Shown: positions 1-5,228 of the stretch, one piece after another
How the letters are laid out: each line of letters begins with the position of its first letter
Position numbering within the stretch: the stretch's first letter is position 1
Assembly (NCBI GenBank): GCA_902774165.1
Contig: CACYHJ010000208.1
Coordinates: forward strand, 1-5,228
Length of the DNA stretch: 5,228 nt
DNA from: Oscillospiraceae bacterium
Lineage (GTDB): Bacteria > Bacillota > Clostridia > Oscillospirales > Acutalibacteraceae
Direction: 5' to 3'
Notes under the pieces: generated by a model
Told to the model about the DNA's origin: nothing
Databases searched by the model: none
The model's input: the letters and a program-made list of their open reading frames with translations, nothing else
Translations under genes and position numbers: made by a program

Positions 1-2
1 AT

Positions 3-1898
3 TCGGACGAACAGATGATGCGCGACGTCCCGTTTGACGAACCTGTCGTCGACGCGGCGGAGGACTCGGACGGGACGTTCTGGGTCCTGACAGAGCGGTA
101 TCTTTATCACGTCCGGAACGGTGAAAAAGAAAACACGAACGACGCGCCCCCCGACGCGAGACGGATCGCCGTGCGGGACGGGGAGGTCTTCTGCGCCTGC
201 GCGCACGGGCTGTTCGTCAAAAAAGGAAAACGCCGCCACTGGGCGGAGATGACAAGCGAATGGAGCGGCCTTGTCAGCGACGACGTGCGCTGCGTGCAGC
301 TTGACGAGCTCGGGTTTGTCTGGATCGGCACCGGTAAAGGCGTCTGCGTCTGGGATAACAAAAACGAATGGAAAACGCCGGAGAACACGTCGAATCTTCC
401 CGCCTGCGCGGTCAACGATATGGCGTTCGGCGCAGACGGCGCAAAGTATTTTGCCGCCGATACCGGCGTTGTGATGCTGAAAAACGGTGCCCTGCGCTAT
501 TTTACCTATCGCCGCTGGCTGCCGTCGCCGCGCGTCCTGCGCCTCGCCGTGAATCGCGCCGGGGAAATCCTTGCCCTGACCGAGAAAGGCGCGTCGCTGA
601 TCACGCCGCGGAAAATAACGCTGGAGCAAAAGGCGGATTATTTTGACGATCAGATTGAACAATACTTCCTGCGGGAGGACGGCTGGTGCGTCTCGCGCCC
701 GCTGAGCAAACCGGGGGAGCTTGACAGCGGCAGACTTCGGGCGACGGATAACGACGGGCTTTACACCGGTCTTTACGCCGCCGCGCAGTGCTTCCGCTGG
801 GCGGTCACAAAGGACGAAAAGGCGCTTGCCCGCGCCCGCAGAGCCGTCGATGCGCTGCTGAAGCTTCTCGACGTCACCGGCATCGAAGGGTTTCCCGCCC
901 GGGCGATCCGGTATTCGCACGAGCCGGATTTCGGCACCGGCGAGCGGCAGGAGTGGCATTACACCGACGAAAGCCGGACCGTCGAATGGCGGGGAGAAAC
1001 CTCCTCCGACGAGATCACGGGTCATCTGTACGCCTATTCTGTTTTTTATGACCTCTGCGCCGACGGAGAAGAGAAGAAAAAAATCGCGGACGCGGTGCGA
1101 AAGATCGTGGACCATATCATGGCCCACGAATGGCGTCTTGCGGATGCGGACGGTACGCCGACGACCTGGGGGAACTGGGCGCCGGAATCCATCAACGGGG
1201 ACGGCAAATGGGTCTTCGAGCGTGGGATCAACTCCCTTGAGATCCTCTCGTATCTGATCACCGCCCGGCACGTCACCGGCGACGAAAAATATCTGCAGGC
1301 GTTCCGCTCCCTTGCGCGGGATCATCACTATCTTCTCAACGTGATGAATTACAAGATCCGGGACGCGCATATTTCCCATATCGACGACCAGCTTGCGTTC
1401 AACGCGATTTATCCGCTGCTGGAATATGCCGACGATCCGGATCTGCGCGCCGTCATTCTGATGGGGCTTGCGGACCACCGCGAATATGAACGGGTGGAGC
1501 GCACGCCGCTGTATGAATTCGTATACGCCCGGTTCACCGGCGACGGCAGCGGAATCGCGGACGGAGCGCGGACGCTGGCGCAGATGCCCCTCGATTTTGT
1601 GAATTATCCCGCATACAACAGTCATATCCCGGGGCTTGTATGGGATCATTCGCCGGAAAAATACGGCAATCCCGCGCATCTTGCCCGGCCGCTTTCCCGG
1701 GAGATCGCGCCGGTTTACGGCGGCGCGGGCAACCCGCTGCACTGCGACGCCGGAAGCGACAGTTTTATCGTTGCGGCGGAAAACAGCGGGCTGTTCGACA
1801 AAGTGTCGTTAAAAGGGCATAACTCGATGCACGCGCAGAACCCCGTGATTTATCTGCAGCCCTATTGGGCGGGGCGTTACTTCGGGCTTTTGGAATAA
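3..1898 (+). CDS. Propeller-repeat plus alpha-toroid protein, 5'-partial, function unknown
   Basis: The frame is open leftward from the first Met (ATG at 15, followed at once by a second ATG) to the window edge, with no ribosome binding site before either Met, so the gene probably starts upstream; a signal peptide cannot be assessed. Residues below count from the Met at 15. Residues 1-200 carry about five beta-strand repeats of the two-component-regulator-propeller type (pattern V-x-D-...-D/G-G-x-x-W-x-x-T). They are clearest at 12-26 (VDAAEDSDGTFWVLT) and 91-106 (ending GFVWIGT), with weaker copies near 48, 133 and 174. A closed propeller usually needs six or seven blades, which also argues for missing N-terminal sequence. 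From about 215 to 627 the protein is helical and rich in aromatic and acidic residues, with blocks DNDGLYTGLYAAA (245-257) and TTWGNWAPESINGDG (383-397), resembling six-hairpin (alpha/alpha) toroid folds of carbohydrate-active enzymes. I cannot identify a catalytic pair, so an enzyme activity on glycans is only a guess. No membrane segment is visible. It ends 70 bases before the next gene. Confidence 0.8.
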   Translation, partial: SDEQMMRDVPFDEPVVDAAEDSDGTFWVLTERYLYHVRNGEKENTNDAPPDARRIAVRDGEVFCACAHGLFVKKGKRRHWAEMTSEWSGLVSDDVRCVQLDELGFVWIGTGKGVCVWDNKNEWKTPENTSNLPACAVNDMAFGADGAKYFAADTGVVMLKNGALRYFTYRRWLPSPRVLRLAVNRAGEILALTEKGASLITPRKITLEQKADYFDDQIEQYFLREDGWCVSRPLSKPGELDSGRLRATDNDGLYTGLYAAAQCFRWAVTKDEKALARARRAVDALLKLLDVTGIEGFPARAIRYSHEPDFGTGERQEWHYTDESRTVEWRGETSSDEITGHLYAYSVFYDLCADGEEKKKIADAVRKIVDHIMAHEWRLADADGTPTTWGNWAPESINGDGKWVFERGINSLEILSYLITARHVTGDEKYLQAFRSLARDHHYLLNVMNYKIRDAHISHIDDQLAFNAIYPLLEYADDPDLRAVILMGLADHREYERVERTPLYEFVYARFTGDGSGIADGARTLAQMPLDFVNYPAYNSHIPGLVWDHSPEKYGNPAHLARPLSREIAPVYGGAGNPLHCDAGSDSFIVAAENSGLFDKVSLKGHNSMHAQNPVIYLQPYWAGRYFGLLE

Positions 1899-1931
1899 CG
1901 GAAGTCCGGTATGAAATCATTATCAAACACA

Positions 1932-1949
1932 GCGTCCGGCATCGGACGC
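1932..1949 (+). repeat. Perfect 7-bp hairpin in the leader of the YlbF-family gene
   Basis: GCGTCCG (1932-1938) and CGGACGC (1943-1949) are exact reverse complements around a GCAT loop. The hairpin ends three bases before the Shine-Dalgarno sequence of the downstream gene. No T-run follows on either strand, so it does not look like an intrinsic terminator for the upstream gene. It could be a leader structure affecting translation or RNA stability, but a 7-bp palindrome in GC-rich sequence could also arise by chance. Confidence 0.5.
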
Positions 1950-1952
1950 GGC

Positions 1953-1959
1953 AAAGGAG
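1953..1959 (+). promoter_or_regulatory. Ribosome binding site of the YlbF-family gene
   Basis: AAAGGAG lies nine bases before the ATG at 1969, a strong Shine-Dalgarno match at good spacing, and fixes the start of the downstream gene. No convincing -35/-10 promoter is visible in the 70-base gap. Confidence 0.85.
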
Positions 1960-1968
1960 AAGAATAAA

Positions 1969-2376
1969 ATGGATATCATTGAAAAAACGAGAGAACTCGG
2001 CGCCCTGATCCAGCAGGATGAGCGTTATCTTGCCTTTATGGCGGCGAAGAAGAACAACGAGGCCGACGACGAACTGAACGGCCTGATCAATCAGCTCGGC
2101 GAGATCCAGAACGAGTACGCCGCTGCGATGGAAAAAGAGGAGCTTCCCGAGAGCGAAAAAGAAAAATTCGACAAACGGTTCCGCGATGTGTACGCCGTCG
2201 TCATGCAGAATGAGAACATGATCGCCTATCAGCAGGCGAAAGCGGAAATCGACAGCATGATGCAGTATGTGATGCAGCTGCTTTCCATGTGCGTCAACGG
2301 TCAGGACCCCGCAACCTGCGAGGTGCCCGAGCAGGGCTGCACCGGCTCCTGCGCCACCTGCGGCGGCTGCGGCTGA
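1969..2376 (+). CDS. YlbF/YmcA (RicF/RicA)-family protein with Cys-rich tail
   Basis: This 135-aa protein is almost wholly helical and highly charged, with a predicted two-helix hairpin (about 1-55 and 62-107) typical of the Com_YlbF family. Family members in Bacillus subtilis (YlbF, YmcA) join YaaT in the cytoplasmic Y-complex, which carries iron-sulfur clusters, promotes RNase Y-dependent mRNA maturation and affects competence, sporulation and biofilm formation. The C-terminus has six cysteines: Cys108, Cys117, and the run Cys124-x3-Cys128-x2-Cys131-x2-Cys134 in a Gly-rich tail ending CATCGGCG. That is a plausible metal or Fe-S ligand set. Placement directly upstream of mutS matches the ymcA-mutS neighbourhood of Bacillota and favours the YmcA/RicA side, but YlbF and YmcA paralogues cannot be separated by eye, so no symbol is given. 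The start is fixed by AAAGGAG at 1953-1959. The last codons and the stop lie inside the left arm of a 15-bp inverted repeat. Confidence 0.88.
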   Translation: MDIIEKTRELGALIQQDERYLAFMAAKKNNEADDELNGLINQLGEIQNEYAAAMEKEELPESEKEKFDKRFRDVYAVVMQNENMIAYQQAKAEIDSMMQYVMQLLSMCVNGQDPATCEVPEQGCTGSCATCGGCG

Positions 2377-2399
2377 ACTGCAGAGCAGTTCAGCCGCAG
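2367..2399 (+). repeat. 15-bp perfect inverted repeat spanning the stop codon
   Basis: CTGCGGCTGAACTGC (2367-2381) and GCAGTTCAGCCGCAG (2385-2399) are exact reverse complements separated by the loop AGA. The left arm covers the last base of codon 133, codons Cys134 and Gly135, the TGA stop (2374-2376) and five further bases. A transcript would form a very stable hairpin. No U-tract follows (the next bases are AATGGACAATG), so this is not a canonical Rho-independent terminator, though it could still stabilise or mark the 3' end of the mRNA. The right arm is in effect an inverted copy of the gene's own 3' end. Confidence 0.85.
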
Positions 2400-2427
2400 A
2401 ATGGACAATGAAAAATGAACAACGGAC
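2400..2427 (+). repeat. Left heptamer array, AATGGAC type, four units
   Basis: Consecutive 7-base units are AATGGAC, AATGAAA, AATGAAC and AACGGAC, followed by a partial AATTG. The array begins at the base immediately after the 15-bp inverted repeat. The units are diverged but hold the period exactly. Confidence 0.7.
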
Positions 2428-2435
2428 AATTGCGG

Positions 2436-2452
2436 AAGCCGCTTCGCGGCTT
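2436..2452 (+). repeat. Internal 7-bp hairpin with a TTC loop
   Basis: AAGCCGC (2436-2442) and GCGGCTT (2446-2452) are perfect reverse complements around TTC. It is followed by GGATCTTAATTAAAAAAAC, so there is no T-tract on the + strand. It sits near the centre of the proposed 120-bp element and, like the two stop-codon palindromes, has a 3-base loop. Confidence 0.55.
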
Positions 2453-2498
2453 GGATCTTAATTAAAAAAACAGACGGCAGCGTCGGTTTCGCAAAATT

Positions 2499-2519
2499 AT
2501 CCATTGTCCATTATCCATT
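2499..2519 (-). repeat. Right heptamer array, inverted, three units
   Basis: On the + strand the units read ATCCATT, GTCCATT, ATCCATT, an A-B-A pattern differing at one base. Reverse complemented, they read AATGGAT/AATGGAC, the same heptamer as the left array. The array ends 25 bases before the Shine-Dalgarno of mutS, so changes in copy number would alter the mutS leader. Confidence 0.75.
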
Positions 2520-2542
2520 TGAATCATCGAATTAAAATTTTC

Positions 2543-2549
2543 AGAAGGA
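2543..2549 (+). promoter_or_regulatory. Ribosome binding site of mutS, start-deciding
   Basis: AGAAGGA ends four bases before the ATG at 2554 and ten bases before a second in-frame ATG at 2560. Four is short and ten is slightly long, so the site does not choose cleanly. Starting at 2560 would give MTPMMEQYLK, which fits family N-termini equally well. The bases before it (2520-2542) are AT-rich but show no confident -35/-10 pair. Confidence 0.6.
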
Positions 2550-2553
2550 TGTA

Positions 2554-5166
2554 ATGATTATGACCCCCATGATGGAGCAATATCTCAAAGTCAAGGAGCA
2601 GTATCCCGACACGCTGCTGTTTTACCGGCTCGGGGATTTTTACGAGATGTTCTTTGACGACGCGAAAACCGCGTCCCGGGAGCTGGAGCTGACCCTGACC
2701 GGCAGAGACTGCGGGGAAGCGGAGCGCGCGCCCATGTGCGGCGTGCCGTTCCACGCGGCGGATACCTATATTGCCCGTCTTGTCGCCAAGGGATACAAGG
2801 TTGCTGTTTGCGAACAGCTGGAGGATCCCGCTGAGGCGAAGGGGATCGTCAAACGCGACGTGATCCGGGTCATGACACCCGGCACGGTGATCGAAAGCAG
2901 TATGCTCGACGACGCAAAGAACAACTATCTCTGCGCAATCTTCCTTGAGGGAGAGAATGCGGGGCTTGCTTTTGCGGATATTTCCACCGGCGAGGTCAGC
3001 GTGACCGCCCAGAGCGGGAAAAACGTGACGGAAAAAATCGAGAACGAGATCGCGCGGTTTTCTCCCTCCGAGGTCCTTTTCAATGATGAAGCGCTGTACA
3101 ATAAAGATCTGCGGGCCTTTTTCGCCGCCAGGGAGATCGCATTGCCGCCCAAAACGGATAACAGTCTGTTCGACGAGGAGGCGGGTCGCCTGATCACGGA
3201 AAAAGTGTTCGGGCAAAAAATCGAGGAATTGGGATTGTCCGACCTCCCGGATGCGGTGCGGGCTCTCGGCGCGGTGCTGATGTATCTGCAATATAATCAG
3301 AAGAACGATCTTGAAAATATTTCGGATCTCAACGTCTACGACAACGACCGTTTTATGGCACTGGACGTGACCGCCCGACGGAATCTCGAGATCGTGGAGT
3401 CGGTCCATCGCCGTGAAAAACGCGGATCGCTTCTCTGGGTGCTTGACCGCACGAATACCTCCATGGGGCGGCGGCTGATCCGGTCCTATACCGAAAATCC
3501 TCTGACGGACCCCGTGCGCATCAATGAGCGTCTGAACTGCGTCAGCGAGCTTTTCTCAGACAGCGATCTGCGCGGAGCGATCCGCGATATGCTTTCCGGT
3601 ATCAACGATTTTGAACGGATCCTGACCCGGATCGTCTACGGCACCGCCAACGCGCGGGAGCTGCGCAGCCTTGCCGCCGCGGCGGATTGCATCCCTGCGC
3701 TGAAGGGGCTTTTGGGGAACGTCCGCACGAAGCTTCTGCGTTCGGTATATAAGGATCTGGACGAGCTGCGCGACATTTCCGCGCTGATCAACGCCGCGAT
3801 CCTCGACGAGCCGGCGTTTTCCGTCCGGGAGGGCGGAATGATCCGCCCCGGCTATCACGCGGAGCTGGACGAGCTGACCGCCATCGTCAGCGGCGGCAAG
3901 CAGTTCCTTGCGGAAATTGAGGAGCGGGAGCAGGCGAAAACCGGTATCAAAAAACTGAAGGTCGGCTATAACAAAGTCTTCGGCTATTATATCGAGGTCT
4001 CCAATTCCTTTAAAGAAATGGTGCCCGATTATTACATCAGGAAACAGACCCTTGTGGGCGGCGAGCGTTTTATTACCGAGGAACTGAAAGCGCTTGAGGC
4101 GAAGGTCCTCGGCGCGCAGGAGCGGATCACGAAGCTGGAATTCGAGCTGTTCAGCGACGTTCTGGCGAAGGTTTCCGCTCAGCAGAGCCGCATCAAGCGG
4201 ACGGCCTCCGCCGTGGCGCGGCTTGACGTGTTCGCCTCGTTTGCGGAGGTTTCCGTACAGCAGGGATACGTTTGTCCTACGGTCAACGATTCCGACCGGA
4301 TCGTCATTAAAAACGGCAGACACCCGGTGGTGGAAAAATTCCTCGGCGGCGAGCCGTTCGTGCCCAACGATACTCTGCTGGACTGCGGCGCGAACCGCAC
4401 GCAGATCATTACCGGTCCCAATATGGCGGGAAAATCCACCTATATGCGCCAGATCGCGCTGATCGTGATGATCGCGCAGATGGGCTGCTTCGTGCCCGCT
4501 TCGAGCGCGGAGATCGGCGTCGTGGACAAAATCTTTACCCGCATCGGCGCTGCGGACGATCTTTCCATGGGGCAGAGCACCTTTATGATGGAGATGAGCG
4601 AGGTCTCGACGATCCTGCGGGGCGCGACAAAGCGCAGTCTCATTATCCTTGATGAAATCGGCAGGGGCACCTCTACCTACGACGGCATGAGCATTGCCCG
4701 CGCGGTGCTCGAATATGTGACGGATAAAAAGAAGATCGGCGCCCGGACGCTGTTCGCGACCCATTATCACGAGCTTACCGCCCTTGAAAACACCATCGAG
4801 GGTGTGAAGAATTATAACATCGTCGTGAAAAAACGCGGCGAGGATATCATATTCCTGCGCAAGATCGTACCAGGCGGCGCGGACGAGAGCTACGGCATCG
4901 AGCTCACGAAGCTGGCGGGGATCCCGCCGAAGGTGGTTTCCCGCGCAAAGGCGATCCTCGGGGAAATCGAGGCGGAGGGCAGACCCGCGCCCGAGCTCCG
5001 CGTTCAGCAGACCCCCGAGATCCCGGAAGAGCCTCAGATCTCCATGCTTTCCGGCGCAGGGACCGAGATCATCGACGAGCTCAAACGCACCGATCTCAAT
5101 ACTCTCACCCCCATCGAGGCGCTGACGATGCTGTATCGGTTTAAGAAAGAAGCGGATAAATTCTGA
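2554..5166 (+). CDS. mutS: DNA mismatch repair ATPase MutS (MutS1)
   Basis: MutS binds mispaired or slipped bases as a dimer and, on exchanging ADP for ATP, becomes a sliding clamp that recruits MutL. The protein is 870 aa, close to the 850-860 usual for MutS1. Domain I has the mismatch-wedging Phe29-Tyr30-Glu31 in GDFYEMF and the block PMCGVPFHA (60-68). The connector and core/lever domains follow, with the clamp region around GYNKVFGYYIEVS (471-483). The ATPase domain shows Walker A GPNMAGKS (621-628), the MutS signature STFMMEMSE (675-683), Walker B LDE (699-701) running into GRGTSTYDG (703-711), and the switch histidine in FATHYHEL (734-741). QISML (828-832) resembles a beta-clamp binding motif, and the last 33 residues match the C-terminal dimer/tetramer helix segment (LTPIEAL). 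All key residues are present, so it should be functional. It follows the YlbF-family gene by 177 bases; mutL, often next, would be beyond the window. The start may be the ATG at 2560 instead. Confidence 0.98.
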   Translation: MIMTPMMEQYLKVKEQYPDTLLFYRLGDFYEMFFDDAKTASRELELTLTGRDCGEAERAPMCGVPFHAADTYIARLVAKGYKVAVCEQLEDPAEAKGIVKRDVIRVMTPGTVIESSMLDDAKNNYLCAIFLEGENAGLAFADISTGEVSVTAQSGKNVTEKIENEIARFSPSEVLFNDEALYNKDLRAFFAAREIALPPKTDNSLFDEEAGRLITEKVFGQKIEELGLSDLPDAVRALGAVLMYLQYNQKNDLENISDLNVYDNDRFMALDVTARRNLEIVESVHRREKRGSLLWVLDRTNTSMGRRLIRSYTENPLTDPVRINERLNCVSELFSDSDLRGAIRDMLSGINDFERILTRIVYGTANARELRSLAAAADCIPALKGLLGNVRTKLLRSVYKDLDELRDISALINAAILDEPAFSVREGGMIRPGYHAELDELTAIVSGGKQFLAEIEEREQAKTGIKKLKVGYNKVFGYYIEVSNSFKEMVPDYYIRKQTLVGGERFITEELKALEAKVLGAQERITKLEFELFSDVLAKVSAQQSRIKRTASAVARLDVFASFAEVSVQQGYVCPTVNDSDRIVIKNGRHPVVEKFLGGEPFVPNDTLLDCGANRTQIITGPNMAGKSTYMRQIALIVMIAQMGCFVPASSAEIGVVDKIFTRIGAADDLSMGQSTFMMEMSEVSTILRGATKRSLIILDEIGRGTSTYDGMSIARAVLEYVTDKKKIGARTLFATHYHELTALENTIEGVKNYNIVVKKRGEDIIFLRKIVPGGADESYGIELTKLAGIPPKVVSRAKAILGEIEAEGRPAPELRVQQTPEIPEEPQISMLSGAGTEIIDELKRTDLNTLTPIEALTMLYRFKKEADKF

Positions 5167-5195
5167 TTTATCGCTGCGCGATAAATCAGAATTTA
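5157..5195 (+). repeat. 18-bp perfect inverted repeat spanning the mutS stop codon
   Basis: TAAATTCTGATTTATCGC (5157-5174) and GCGATAAATCAGAATTTA (5178-5195) are exact reverse complements around the loop TGC. The left arm takes in the last base of codon 868, codons Lys869 and Phe870, the TGA stop (5164-5166) and eight further bases. As after the YlbF-family gene, the arm begins exactly seven bases before the stop and the loop is three bases. The stem is AT-rich at its base and no U-tract follows (next bases CGGTCGTCGG). It may act in termination or 3'-end protection, but it is not a standard intrinsic terminator. Confidence 0.88.
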
Positions 5196-5228
5196 CGGTC
5201 GTCGGCAATCGGGAATCGGCAATCGGTG
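5196..5228 (+). repeat. Heptamer array, CGGCAAT type, cut by the window edge
   Basis: Units read CGGTCGT, CGGCAAT, CGGGAAT, CGGCAAT, then CGGTG at the edge. The period is exactly seven and the array starts at the base immediately after the 18-bp inverted repeat. The inner units again show an A-B-A alternation at one position. The sequence differs from the AATGGAC-type array upstream of mutS, but the arrangement is the same. Its far end is not visible. Confidence 0.75.

Larger units (their letters stand above)
2400..2519. repeat. 120-bp MITE-like element with heptamer-built inverted ends
   Basis: This noncoding block starts with a degenerate 7-base array (AATGGAC type) and ends with the same heptamer inverted (RTCCATT type). 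Its two ends are therefore imperfect inverted repeats of roughly 35-40 bases; similarity continues inward to GCGGAAGCCG on the left, against GCGAAACCG read from the other strand on the right. The middle holds a small hairpin (2436-2452), an A-rich stretch containing TTAATTAA (2458-2465), and a GACG/CGTC mini-stem at 2473-2484. No ORF of useful size lies inside and no transposase is nearby. I found no convincing target-site duplication: GAAT occurs at 2399-2402 and 2521-2524, but the left copy overlaps the array. It could be a non-autonomous mobile element or a family of intergenic repeats; only copies elsewhere in the genome would tell. Confidence 0.5.

Noticed and set aside
1890..1923. Possible promoter for the YlbF-family gene (TTGGAA with TATGAA or CATTAT)
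   Set aside because: Spacings of 14 and 22 bases do not fit a sigma-A promoter, and the match is weak.
2462..2484. Possible minus-strand terminator: GACG/CGTC mini-stem followed on that strand by seven Ts
   Set aside because: The stem is only four base pairs and there is no minus-strand gene for it to serve.
2400..2519. CRISPR-like array
   Set aside because: The repeats are seven bases with no spacers and half are inverted; nothing resembles 23-37 base repeats separated by unique spacers.
2505..2538. Possible mutS promoter (TTGTCC with AT-rich CGAATT or TAAAAT downstream)
   Set aside because: TTGTCC is part of the heptamer array; at 17-base spacing the -10 is CGAATT, a poor match, and TAAAAT is 22 bases away.
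2524..3408. A 294-codon minus-strand open frame opposite the mutS N-terminal region
   Set aside because: It mirrors mutS codons, has no recognisable motifs and no clear ribosome binding site.
3556..5208. A long open frame of 550 codons on the minus strand opposite mutS
   Set aside because: It lies antisense to a fully convincing mutS. Long antisense frames arise from GC-rich codon bias, and its translation (rich in Arg, His, Asp and Leu) resembles no family I recognise.

Overview
The window most likely comes from a GC-rich member of the Clostridia (Bacillota), probably an uncultured gut-type lineage. The evidence is a complete MutS1 that resembles Bacillus/Clostridium MutS in its N-terminal block, and a YlbF/YmcA-family gene with a cysteine-rich tail directly upstream of it. 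That pairing is familiar from Bacillota, where ymcA (ricA) lies close to mutS. The taxonomic call is inference from gene content; no rRNA or other marker is present.

Layout, all genes on the + strand. (1) Positions 1-1898 hold the 3' part of a gene for a protein with beta-propeller-type repeats followed by an alpha-helical toroid-like domain; its frame is open to the left edge, so the true start is probably outside. (2) A 70-base gap contains a perfect 7-bp hairpin just upstream of a strong ribosome binding site. (3) Positions 1969-2376 encode a 135-aa YlbF/YmcA-family protein ending in a Cys-rich tail. (4) A 177-base gap contains a structured repeat region. (5) Positions 2554-5166 encode the mismatch-repair ATPase MutS, with all expected motifs. 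(6) The last 62 bases hold a second structured repeat region cut off by the window edge.

The coding content is mostly ordinary. The unusual signal is in the two gaps that follow the YlbF-family gene and mutS. Each begins with a long perfect inverted repeat (15 bp and 18 bp) that starts 7 bases before the stop codon, spans the stop, and has a 3-base loop. In both, a degenerate 7-base tandem repeat starts at the very next base. In the first gap the heptamer array returns in inverted orientation about 70 bases later, so positions 2400-2519 look like a 120-bp miniature element with heptamer-built terminal inverted repeats. The heptamer sequences differ between the two sites (AATGGAC-like versus CGGCAAT-like), but the architecture is the same. 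Neither hairpin has a U-tract, so a standard intrinsic terminator is not a sufficient explanation.

Functionally, MutS would start mismatch repair by recognising mispairs and engaging the sliding clamp. The YlbF-family protein would belong to the Y-complex (RicA/RicF/RicT) class linked to RNA maturation and developmental control. The propeller protein has no obvious link to either.
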